The notes under the pieces were generated by a model, which worked only from the letters and a program-made list of their open reading frames with translations, had not been told where the DNA came from and searched no databases. This document shows positions 1-5,836 of a stretch of 8,762 bases of DNA, in pieces; positions within the stretch are counted from its first letter, which is position 1; each line of letters begins with the position of its first letter. Where the stretch lies: NCBI GenBank assembly GCA_021772295.1, contig JAJFMG010000107.1:1-8762 (forward strand), given 5' to 3'. The translations under genes were made by a program, and so were the position numbers. The DNA is from Chlamydiota bacterium. GTDB lineage: Bacteria > Chlamydiota > Chlamydiia > Chlamydiales > Simkaniaceae.

Positions 1-38
1 CCAGCTAGCGGCAACAGTTTTTTAATTTTCGTTTCCAT
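1..38 (-). CDS. 5' end of an unidentified gene running out of the window
   Basis: Only the first twelve codons are visible, reading METKIKKLLPLA before the sequence ends. The start is supported by an AGGGAG Shine-Dalgarno-like sequence ten bases upstream (minus strand, 54-49) and a purine-rich AAAAAGG directly before the ATG. The basic start followed by leucines and alanine could be the beginning of a signal peptide, but twelve residues are too few to identify a family. It follows sctT in the same direction after a 138-base gap. In Chlamydia the position after cdsT is held by a gene of unknown function (CT565, from memory), so synteny offers a hint but no assignment. The gap contains promoter-like sequences, so this gene may be transcribed separately from the T3SS operon. 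Confidence 0.5.
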   Translation of the reverse strand, partial: METKIKKLLPLA

Positions 39-48
39 CCTTTTTCTA

Positions 49-54
49 CTCCCT
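49..54 (-). promoter_or_regulatory. Shine-Dalgarno AGGGAG of the edge gene
   Basis: AGGGAG on the minus strand lies ten bases before the ATG at 38-36. It is the main support for calling a gene at the window edge. It is a better anti-Shine-Dalgarno match than most gene starts in this window. Confidence 0.5.
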
Positions 55-85
55 AAAGTTTGATGTGAGTTAGACAAACGTCAAT

Positions 86-94
86 TCTATAACA
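86..94 (-). promoter_or_regulatory. Candidate extended -10 promoter for the edge gene
   Basis: The minus strand reads TGTTATAGA, an extended -10 (TGn) followed by TATAGA. It is about 48 bases upstream of the ATG at 38. No convincing -35 lies 16-18 bases upstream. This is one of two alternative promoter candidates in the gap, and it was found by eye only. Confidence 0.3.
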
Positions 95-120
95 GAAATT
101 TATTGCTTGTATATTTAGAT

Positions 121-149
121 ACATTATTCATAAAAAAAAAAACTGTCAA
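121..149 (-). promoter_or_regulatory. Candidate promoter: consensus -35 with a poly-T spacer
   Basis: On the minus strand a perfect TTGACA (149-144) is followed by G and a run of eleven T (142-132), then AATAAT at 128-123 (15-base spacer) or TAATGT at 126-121 (17-base spacer). It lies downstream of sctT and upstream of the gene at 38. An AT-rich spacer is a known stimulatory feature of some chlamydial sigma-66 promoters. Spacer length and -10 quality conflict: the better -10 has a short spacer. Confidence 0.35.
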
Positions 150-170
150 TACCTAAAGAGATTTTTTTTT
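132..170 (-). terminator. Possible weak terminator after sctT (A9/T11 arms)
   Basis: After the sctT stop the minus strand has nine A (170-162), a mixed stretch, then eleven T (142-132). The A and T runs can pair, with CT/AG extending the stem inward. There is no GC-rich stem, so this is at best a weak intrinsic terminator. It overlaps the promoter candidate at 121-149, and the T-run may serve that instead. Confidence 0.2.
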
Positions 171-176
171 GAATTT

Positions 177-1019
177 CTATTTGAGAACAGAATTTTGGAG
201 GCCTTGAAAAAGAGAATTTATGTTCTCAAGCCACTCTAAAGAGTATTTTCCCATTTGCTTTAAAATGAAAAACCAACCAGCCCAAAGTAATGAAAGTCCT
301 AAAAAGGATTTAAGTGACATTCCTAAAAATGCAATTTGGACTTGTGGAGCGAGTCGATTTGCAATTCCTAGAAACATTTCTGCCATTAAAATAGCAACAA
401 GTGATGGCGCTGCTAATTGAATTGCAATAGTTACAATTGTACTTAATAACCCCATTATACTTTGCCAGAAAGGATTGCCATATGCAAAAAATGCAGAATT
501 TAAATATCCATCTGGTGGAATAATCGCATAAGAATTAAGGAGGCCATCAAAAAAGATAAAGGGTCCATTCAGTTGAAAAAACATGACAATGAGAATATAG
601 TTAAAGAAAATCCCAATTGGGGATGCTTGCATTTGCAAAACTGGATCTTGCGATTGCATTGCAGATGCGCCCCTTTGATAGTCGATATAAATACCCGATG
701 ATTCAACTACATAGAACGGTATAGCAACAAGTACTCCAATTACAAATCCTACAAGTAACTCTTTCGCCGCGTATCCGATATATGCATCGTTAAAAAGAAT
801 CTCGTGAGAGACATTAGAAAATAAAAATGGAAGGAATATTATACTCAAACAAATTGCGAGGGCCATTTTACCAATCGGGGGCACAAGTTTTGCTCCTAGA
901 AAAGGAGCCACTGCTACGATGGGGGCTATTCGAAAAAGAGCTAAAAAAAACAAACTTACAATTGTTTGGGGAGAGTATTTCGCTAAGTCTGTGAAAAAGG
1001 TTAGATAATCACTAGTCAT
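177..1019 (-). CDS. sctT: T3SS export apparatus protein SctT (CdsT/YscT/FliR family)
   Basis: SctT is an inner-membrane component of the export gate, assembling with SctR and SctS into the helical entry channel for substrates. The 280-residue protein is the usual length. It is strongly hydrophobic, with membrane segments at roughly 17-37, 52-70, 86-107, 134-160, 185-218 and 231-256. Family signatures are APFLGAK (38-44), KELLVGFVIG (86-95), GIYIDYQRG (109-117) and the C-terminal block AAPSLVAILMAEMFLGIANR (203-222) followed by LAPQ. The ATG abuts the TAA of sctS with no gap, so translation is probably coupled; a GGG lies just upstream. It is the last gene of the T3SS operon, as in Chlamydia. 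I see no truncation or unusual residue. Confidence 0.96.
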   Translation of the reverse strand: MTSDYLTFFTDLAKYSPQTIVSLFFLALFRIAPIVAVAPFLGAKLVPPIGKMALAICLSIIFLPFLFSNVSHEILFNDAYIGYAAKELLVGFVIGVLVAIPFYVVESSGIYIDYQRGASAMQSQDPVLQMQASPIGIFFNYILIVMFFQLNGPFIFFDGLLNSYAIIPPDGYLNSAFFAYGNPFWQSIMGLLSTIVTIAIQLAAPSLVAILMAEMFLGIANRLAPQVQIAFLGMSLKSFLGLSLLWAGWFFILKQMGKYSLEWLENINSLFQGLQNSVLK

Positions 1020-1289
1020 TTACCCATGCCATTTGGGAAAATTATTAAAAATATTACCAGCAAATTGCATGATCTGACCACTTAAAAAGCCACCAAGTAA
1101 TAGAAGTGTGAAAATTACAGCTACGAGTTTTACAGTAAAAGATAGAGATTGCTCTTGAATCTGGGTTGCAGCTTGAAAGATCGCTACGGTTAATCCAAAC
1201 AACATACTAATCAAGATAGGTGGGCCCGAAAGAATTAGAATAAGGAGAAGCGCTTGGTATGCCAACTGATATATTTCTGCTTCATACAT
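1020..1289 (-). CDS. sctS: T3SS export apparatus protein SctS (CdsS/YscS/FliQ family)
   Basis: SctS is the small two-helix membrane protein of the export gate, present in several copies with SctR and SctT. The 89 residues match the family length. Two hydrophobic hairpin segments (about 13-36 and 51-74) flank a polar loop. The signature SGPP (21-24) and the stretch IFQAATQIQEQSLSF (37-51) followed by TVKL are characteristic of FliQ/SctS. The ATG at 1289 has a good AAGGA ribosome-binding site nine bases upstream that overlaps the stop codon of sctR. The gene sits 12 bases after sctR and directly abuts sctT, the standard R-S-T order of both flagellar and virulence systems. The neighbours and absence of flagellar genes make it the T3SS version, not FliQ. 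Confidence 0.96.
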   Translation of the reverse strand: MYEAEIYQLAYQALLLILILSGPPILISMLFGLTVAIFQAATQIQEQSLSFTVKLVAVIFTLLLLGGFLSGQIMQFAGNIFNNFPKWHG

Positions 1290-1298
1290 GGTTATACA

Positions 1299-1304
1299 TC
1301 CTTA
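1299..1304 (-). promoter_or_regulatory. sctS ribosome-binding site embedded in the sctR stop
   Basis: The minus strand reads TAAGGA: the TAA ends sctR and the AAGGA is the Shine-Dalgarno of sctS, nine bases before its ATG. It fixes the sctS start and implies that termination on sctR feeds initiation on sctS. Confidence 0.7.
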
Positions 1305-2105
1305 TCTAAATGTTTGCACAAGACCTTGCACTACCAAAGTCCAGCCATCGATCATTACGATCAAAAGAAGTTTCAGAGGAAGAGCAATCGTTAATGGAGA
1401 TAACATCATCATTCCCATTGCAAGCAAGATATTAGATGTTACAAGATCAATTACGAAAAAAGGTAGGTAAATCAGGACACCAATTTCAAATGCGGCCTTT
1501 ATCTGCGATGTGATAAAAGTTGGTACTACAACAAGAAAGTCATTCATTTTAATATCTTTCTTGAATTCAGCAGGCATACTTCGCTCCGCTAACTTATAGA
1601 AATTTCGTTGGTGCTGCACAGATGAATTTTTTAAGAGAAATTCTCGAAGAGGTTCTTTTGCTTTATCTACAACATCAATAATGAAATATGCAGAAGGTTT
1701 AGAGAAAAGTTCCTGGGGCATATCTTTATCAATGGTTGTTTTTGCGGCGTTATACATGGCAAGGCCTGTTGGAAACATCACATAGATAGCCATGATTAAA
1801 GAAATTCCGACAATGGCCTGATTGGGTGGAGATTGCTGAACACCTAATGCATTTCGAAGAAGAGATAATACAATTACGAATTTGAGGAAGGAGGTTAGTA
1901 GCATTACAGCAAAGGGTAACAACGCTAAGCCCGCAAGAACGGATAGTTCTGTTACAAGAGAAGGTGTGGGTGTGTCTTTTTCACCAATAAATCGCTCCAT
2001 CGCATTCGAACTTTTTGGAGATTCTTCTGCACATAGCTGCCAAGTGGTAGAAAAAAGCAGGGCGCACAAAAAAGAAAATAGAACGATTTTTTTACTTCGT
2101 ATCAT
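1302..2105 (-). CDS. sctR: T3SS export apparatus protein SctR (CdsR/YscR/FliP family)
   Basis: SctR is the core export-gate subunit; in known systems five copies assemble with SctS and SctT into the export channel. The 267-residue protein carries a hydrophobic N-terminal segment (7-26) ending in a signal-peptide-like CAEES, a feature of FliP and chlamydial CdsR but not of most short YscR proteins. Membrane segments follow at about 52-82, 97-119 and 204-260. Diagnostic motifs are SPPNQAIVGISLIM (92-105), QIKAAFEIGVLIYLPFFVID (201-220) and the MMMLSPLTIALPLKLLL block (232-248). A polar stretch at about 120-190 lies between the membrane halves, as in the family. The ATG overlaps the TGA of sctL (ATGA), with GGA upstream. 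A start further in would lose the signal segment, so the first ATG is preferred. Confidence 0.97.
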   Translation of the reverse strand: MIRSKKIVLFSFLCALLFSTTWQLCAEESPKSSNAMERFIGEKDTPTPSLVTELSVLAGLALLPFAVMLLTSFLKFVIVLSLLRNALGVQQSPPNQAIVGISLIMAIYVMFPTGLAMYNAAKTTIDKDMPQELFSKPSAYFIIDVVDKAKEPLREFLLKNSSVQHQRNFYKLAERSMPAEFKKDIKMNDFLVVVPTFITSQIKAAFEIGVLIYLPFFVIDLVTSNILLAMGMMMLSPLTIALPLKLLLIVMIDGWTLVVQGLVQTFR

Positions 2106-2737
2106 GAATTTCCAGTATTATTTGACAGCTTTTCAAAGGCAGCCTCCATGGCTCTCCACTGATTTTCAAGCGTTGCATTGATAATACCAGCTTCTGTTTC
2201 AATAATACAACCGCCGATTTCTATATCAGAACGCTCTTCAATATGTAGGGACTGTAGTTCTTCTAACAGGTTTCTAATCTCAGATTTTTTCTGTTCGAGA
2301 ATTTTTTTATCTTCTTTGTTTACAAAGATTTTGACAATTTTTGCATGAATTACAGGTTTAAGCGTTTGATAGACAATCTCAAGTATTGTATCGGGATTTG
2401 TTTCTAATTCTTTTGAAACAATTTTTTTAGATGCTTGCAACGCTAAAGGTAATATCGCATTTTGAGCATTGTGCCTTGTTTCTAAAGCTTGCTTTTGAAG
2501 GTATTCTATTTGTTTATTCCACTGAGTTTGCCCTTCAAAAAATCCATCTTCATAAGCTTGTTTTTTGATCTTTTCGCATTCTTCTTTAATTTCCTTCATG
2601 TAGATTTTAGCATCCTCTTTTACTCTATCAAGTATTTCCTTAGAAGAAAGGAGTTTGCTAAAGGCTTCTTTTGGAATGATTTTTCCATCATCTTCCGCGT
2701 GGATTTCTCCATCATAGATAAGAGAGAAGTATTTCAT
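2102..2737 (-). CDS. sctL: T3SS ATPase stalk/stator protein SctL (CdsL/YscL/FliH family)
   Basis: SctL links the SctN ATPase to the sorting platform on the cytoplasmic side and is related to V/F-type ATPase peripheral stalks. The 211 residues show a short N-terminal region, a charged predicted coiled coil at about 30-92, the family's AYEDGFFEGQ (61-70), and a C-terminal ATPase-binding domain at about 93-205. The most diagnostic part is GGCIIETEAGIINATLENQ (175-193), matching the GC-x-IET-x2-G-x2-(D/N)A pattern of FliH/SctL. It overlaps the preceding gene by ATGA and has a strong AAGGA six bases upstream. It overlaps sctR downstream, also by ATGA. The ATPase it should bind is not encoded in this window. 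Confidence 0.93.
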   Translation of the reverse strand: MKYFSLIYDGEIHAEDDGKIIPKEAFSKLLSSKEILDRVKEDAKIYMKEIKEECEKIKKQAYEDGFFEGQTQWNKQIEYLQKQALETRHNAQNAILPLALQASKKIVSKELETNPDTILEIVYQTLKPVIHAKIVKIFVNKEDKKILEQKKSEIRNLLEELQSLHIEERSDIEIGGCIIETEAGIINATLENQWRAMEAAFEKLSNNTGNS

Positions 2738-3570
2738 ATTAGATCCTTATTGCTTGCAAGTTCGATCACTTGACCTGTGAGTAATTGATGCGCTTTTTTA
2801 TTTTGCAGAGGAGTATAGTGCTTTTTTAAAACGCTTGCGCGTTTTATGTCCAGCTTATGGCTGATATGCCAAAGCATGGAGCTGTGAGATCCATAGATTG
2901 CTTTTGCTAATCGATTAATTCCTCTAAAGTGTAGTACACCTCTTAAATCGGTTTCGTTGCCATCCCATTTTTCTAAGTGTAATGAGGAAAAAGAAAGGGG
3001 TTCCTTTTTCTTGGTAAGTTTATCAAAGTAGGCATGCTCTTTCTTTGTTAGGATGCTAAGTATTTTTTTCATTTTAGCAGATTCAAGTACATGCTTGATA
3101 TCAAATGCTAAATCATGGAGGCCTAAATAGTCGATTAGGTTAAGAAGTTTTTCATACGAAAGGTCAAGTAATTGATAGATAGATGTTCGAGGAAGTAGCC
3201 AGCTTGGAAAGAAATTGTTCTCTTCTTCAAGAAGACTATCAATGATAGTATCCTGAATAAAATGAGTGGCAAGACCTGATAAAGAAATAGGCTCTTTTTC
3301 CACTGCATTCAATTTCGATTGCGTTTTTTTATTAAGAGTACTTGTAAATAACGCTTTATCTGTTTCAGTAAGATTTTCAATAAGTGGTTCAATCCAGCTG
3401 TAATGTATGTCACATAAATCTAAAAGAGGTTTTTGTAAATTTTTAGAATCGAACAACTGCGAAGTAAGCGGACAGGGGCTTGTTTGCAAAAATTTTTTGA
3501 GGTTGTTTTGTTTAGCAGGACTTGCGCCTAGCATACAACTTTCAAATACAAAAGAGGAAAGATCACTCAT
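2734..3570 (-). CDS. SctK-position T3SS protein, CT560-like (candidate sorting-platform accessory)
   Basis: This 278-residue protein has no motif I can name. It is soluble, charged and mostly helical-looking, with no signal peptide or membrane segment. Its place between sctJ and sctL equals that of chlamydial CT560 and of YscK/PscK in Yersinia and Pseudomonas, where SctK connects the sorting platform to the inner-membrane ring; the SctK function is therefore inferred from synteny. Likely conserved parts are the acidic middle DSLLEEENNFFPSWLLP (111-127) and a C-terminal block GINRLAKAIYG (217-227) with MLWHISHKLDIKRASVL (232-248), rich in aromatic and basic residues. It starts five bases after sctJ with no clear Shine-Dalgarno, so it probably depends on translational coupling. 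It ends in an ATGA overlap with sctL. Confidence 0.75.
   Translation of the reverse strand: MSDLSSFVFESCMLGASPAKQNNLKKFLQTSPCPLTSQLFDSKNLQKPLLDLCDIHYSWIEPLIENLTETDKALFTSTLNKKTQSKLNAVEKEPISLSGLATHFIQDTIIDSLLEEENNFFPSWLLPRTSIYQLLDLSYEKLLNLIDYLGLHDLAFDIKHVLESAKMKKILSILTKKEHAYFDKLTKKKEPLSFSSLHLEKWDGNETDLRGVLHFRGINRLAKAIYGSHSSMLWHISHKLDIKRASVLKKHYTPLQNKKAHQLLTGQVIELASNKDLI
2744..2748 (-). promoter_or_regulatory. sctL ribosome-binding site
   Basis: AAGGA on the minus strand, six bases before the sctL ATG, lies within the last codons of the preceding gene. It supports the ATG at 2737 and the ATGA overlap. Confidence 0.65.
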
Positions 3571-3575
3571 AATAT

Positions 3576-4520
3576 TTATTTAGTGGTGCCTTTTCCAGGT
3601 GGTGGGGTTTCTTTATTATTATTTGCGGCAATTGGAACTGGATTAACAATTTCTTTTAAGCCCTTTTTCTTAAGAGCTGGATAAATTTTCCATGCTAGCC
3701 ATATCACAAGACTCGCAAAAACAACTGCAAAAAAGGTGATTGTGAAAAAGAGAAAACGGAATTTTCCCGCTGAACTTTTATCCATAACAATTGACCAAAT
3801 GCTGACATATTCATTGCCACTTGCGCCAAGTTTTTCATTGATTTCAGTTACAGTGACATCTGTGAAACGAGATCTGTCAGAGACAACAGTTACGTCATTG
3901 ATATCGAGTCCCGTTACACTCCCAGATACAATGCGTTTAATTTTGTTTTCCAAGTGTATATTGGGATCATCAATTACGCCTTGGTGTTTGACATATACAG
4001 CTGATGTGATTCGCTCACCTTTCTCTTCAGGCATTCCTTGTGTTTCAGGAGGAAATGAAAGTTGCACACTTGAATCAATTACTCCATCAATCATGAGTAT
4101 AATATTGTTTATCTGTTGAGCGAGACCTGCTTGATATCGGATGGTTTCTTCCTTATCAGTTGACATCAGGCCTTGTTTTGCAAAAAGCTGAAGAAGATTT
4201 GTTCCCTGACGTCTTGGAAGTCCATTTTGATTTAAAAATGCCATAGCCTCGACAGCGTTTGATTCTGAAACCATAATTTGATATTTGACTGCAGAATCTC
4301 CACCAATATCAGAACTTGCCATTTTTTCTTTCTCAACTCTGATACCTCGGCTTTCTAAAAGAACAACAATCATATTTGCTTCTCTTTCATCAATATTTCC
4401 AATAATGGACCTGTTGTTTTCACAAGCGGTAAATAGAAGGAGTGTTAGAAAAAGAAAAACGGAAAAAAAGGACTTACGTAGAATCGAAGAAGTTGATTTA
4501 GAGAAGTGGTAGTTTGTCAT
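3576..4520 (-). CDS. sctJ: T3SS inner-membrane ring lipoprotein SctJ (CdsJ/YscJ/FliF-like)
   Basis: SctJ forms the periplasmic inner-membrane ring of the injectisome. The 314-residue precursor has a basic N-terminus, a hydrophobic core (17-31) and a lipobox ending LFTAC, giving a predicted lipidated Cys33. The first YscJ ring domain starts at about 40 (NIDEREANMIVVLLESRGI, 42-60). A linker with LPRRQGTNLLQLF (101-113) leads to the second domain, with INNIILMIDGVIDSSVQLSF (137-156). A transmembrane helix (255-279) and a short basic cytoplasmic tail follow, as expected for the long SctJ form; chlamydial CdsJ is of similar size. The lipobox has Phe at -3, which is less usual but acceptable. No other in-frame ATG precedes the lipobox, so the start is secure although no good Shine-Dalgarno is seen. 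It is the first gene of the operon. Confidence 0.96.
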   Translation of the reverse strand: MTNYHFSKSTSSILRKSFFSVFLFLTLLLFTACENNRSIIGNIDEREANMIVVLLESRGIRVEKEKMASSDIGGDSAVKYQIMVSESNAVEAMAFLNQNGLPRRQGTNLLQLFAKQGLMSTDKEETIRYQAGLAQQINNIILMIDGVIDSSVQLSFPPETQGMPEEKGERITSAVYVKHQGVIDDPNIHLENKIKRIVSGSVTGLDINDVTVVSDRSRFTDVTVTEINEKLGASGNEYVSIWSIVMDKSSAGKFRFLFFTITFFAVVFASLVIWLAWKIYPALKKKGLKEIVNPVPIAANNNKETPPPGKGTTK

Positions 4521-4563
4521 ATTATTCTACACCAATTGTTTTTTTTAATGTTACCTTCTTACT

Positions 4564-4572
4564 TTTATACCA
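4564..4572 (-). promoter_or_regulatory. Candidate extended -10 promoter of the sctJ-T operon
   Basis: The minus strand reads TGGTATAAA, combining the extended TGn with TATAAA (5 of 6 to consensus), about 43 bases upstream of the sctJ ATG. No -35 better than 2 of 6 is found at 16-18 bases, so recognition would rest on the extended -10. Its position right before the first operon gene fits. It was assigned by eye, without a mapped transcript start. Confidence 0.45.
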
Positions 4573-4678
4573 TTTTAACGAGTTTGGGAATAATTTTTTT
4601 TCTGTTAAGAAAAATGAAACATTAATAAGAGCCATCAACGTGAGAATAAGTCTTTTCAGAAGCGGTATTTAAAGCTGG

Positions 4679-4708
4679 ATGGATTTATCCTCAGAGGATG
4701 AAATCCAT
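4679..4708. other. Strong inverted repeat (13-bp stem) between the glycosyltransferase and T3SS operons
   Basis: ATGGATTT+ATCCT (4679-4691) pairs perfectly with AGGAT (4695-4699) and AAATCCAT (4701-4708), with a three-base CAG loop and one bulged G at 4700. No T-run of terminator quality follows on either strand, so a classical intrinsic terminator is not clear. It lies about 95 bases past the glycosyltransferase stop and about 107 bases upstream of the sctJ promoter candidate. It could be a terminator lacking a T-tract, an mRNA-stabilising 3' hairpin, or a protein-binding dyad. The rest of 4521-4801 shows no other gene or structure that I can support. Confidence 0.6.
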
Positions 4709-4801
4709 GAATACTTTAGAGTCAGTATGCAGATAATCAAATGCATCTCAGCAAAAGAATTTTCTGTAAGCAATCTGAAGTAGTATGGACAATCCTAGGG
4801 C

Positions 4802-5836
4802 TTATGATTTAGTTTTGTGAAGTTGATATCTTTTAGTTTTCTGCGAGGAAGATTCATTGGTGTGAAAAACCCATGAAGGAGCATTCCCAAAACTTCTTGA
4901 TAGGTAGTCTTTTATGCCATGCAAACTTGCCCTATAAATGTTCCACTTTTGTTTTCTTACGAGGTATTTGTCCTGTTTTCGAAGAAGTTTGAGAAAAAGG
5001 AGTTGAATGGATTTGAGAAAAAACAATTTTAAGATGTGAAGGCCTTCTGGCACAATGGCATTGCGATAGACCTCTTCCTTTTTAGTTTTGGAGAGATTTC
5101 TATCGATAAAAAGAAGTCGATTTCGCCACCAAAAGTAAGTTGTGTGAGGTTTCCCACCAATAAATGAGGCTGATACTTTGTGCCAGATTTTAGCTTGTGG
5201 CGATACAAAAACACAGTAACCATTTTTTTTGGCTCTAAAGCAAAAGTCACTTTCTTCCCAAAATAGAAAGTACTTTTCTTCGAGCAAGCCGATTTTTTGA
5301 AAAGCTAATGTAGGTGCAAAAAGGGAGCATCCGCAGACATAATCTACTGCGATGGGCTTTTCGAATTTTATGCCGTCGTCGATGGATCTTGCATGAAGAA
5401 GATCGAATTGAGCCTTTTCTTCATTCCAAATGCCGCCTAAATGATCAAATTTTGTTTGGTCTTCGAAAAGATACACTTTTGATCCTAGGATAGCAGGTCT
5501 ATTTAGTGCATTCATATGCTCTAAAAAGATATTTAGGAGATTTGGGGCAACAACAGTGTCGTTGTTAAGAAGATAAATATAATCGCATTTATTTGCGATG
5601 GCGTATTTAATTCCGACATTATTACCGCCCGCAAATCCTAAATTCTCATTATTACAAATTAAGGTGATTTGAGGGAAAGCACTTGATATGGCTTGAACTG
5701 AATCATTTGTAGAACCATTATCAATTACGATTGTTTCTATATTTGTATATGTAAGCTTTGAAAGAGATTCTAGACATGCTAGAGTGTCTTTTTTCCCATT
5801 CCAATTTACAATAATAATTCCAATTTTTGGATTCAT
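4802..5836 (-). CDS. Family 2 glycosyltransferase (rhamnosyltransferase-like)
   Basis: This 344-residue enzyme is predicted to be a GT-A fold, inverting transferase that moves a sugar from a nucleotide donor to a growing glycan at the cytoplasmic face of the inner membrane. The donor-binding start IIIVNWNGKKDTLACLESL (7-25), VIDNGSTNDS (37-46), NLGFAGGNN (65-73) and the metal-binding DXD-like NND (91-93) are clear. The acceptor-side block CGCSLFAP (168-175) and WEESDFCFR (193-201), with the probable catalytic acid region, complete the family pattern. The C-terminal 100 residues are basic and hydrophobic in patches and may associate with the membrane; no clean transmembrane helix is evident. 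It overlaps the upstream GT9 gene by ATGA, so the two are co-translated. The sugar and acceptor cannot be read from sequence. Confidence 0.9.
   Translation of the reverse strand: MNPKIGIIIVNWNGKKDTLACLESLSKLTYTNIETIVIDNGSTNDSVQAISSAFPQITLICNNENLGFAGGNNVGIKYAIANKCDYIYLLNNDTVVAPNLLNIFLEHMNALNRPAILGSKVYLFEDQTKFDHLGGIWNEEKAQFDLLHARSIDDGIKFEKPIAVDYVCGCSLFAPTLAFQKIGLLEEKYFLFWEESDFCFRAKKNGYCVFVSPQAKIWHKVSASFIGGKPHTTYFWWRNRLLFIDRNLSKTKKEEVYRNAIVPEGLHILKLFFLKSIQLLFLKLLRKQDKYLVRKQKWNIYRASLHGIKDYLSRSFGNAPSWVFHTNESSSQKTKRYQLHKTKS

Noticed and set aside
177..2105. Flagellar fliP-fliQ-fliR instead of T3SS sctR-S-T
   Set aside because: The genes follow sctJ, the sctK-like gene and sctL in chlamydial order, and no flagellar gene is present.
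3736..4119. 127-codon plus-strand ORF opposite sctJ
   Set aside because: It is an antisense shadow of sctJ, whose domains are clear; the length follows from codon bias on the other strand.
5029..5250. 73-codon ORF on the minus strand in another frame inside the GT2 gene
   Set aside because: It lies wholly inside a well-supported glycosyltransferase in a different frame, and its peptide has no family features.
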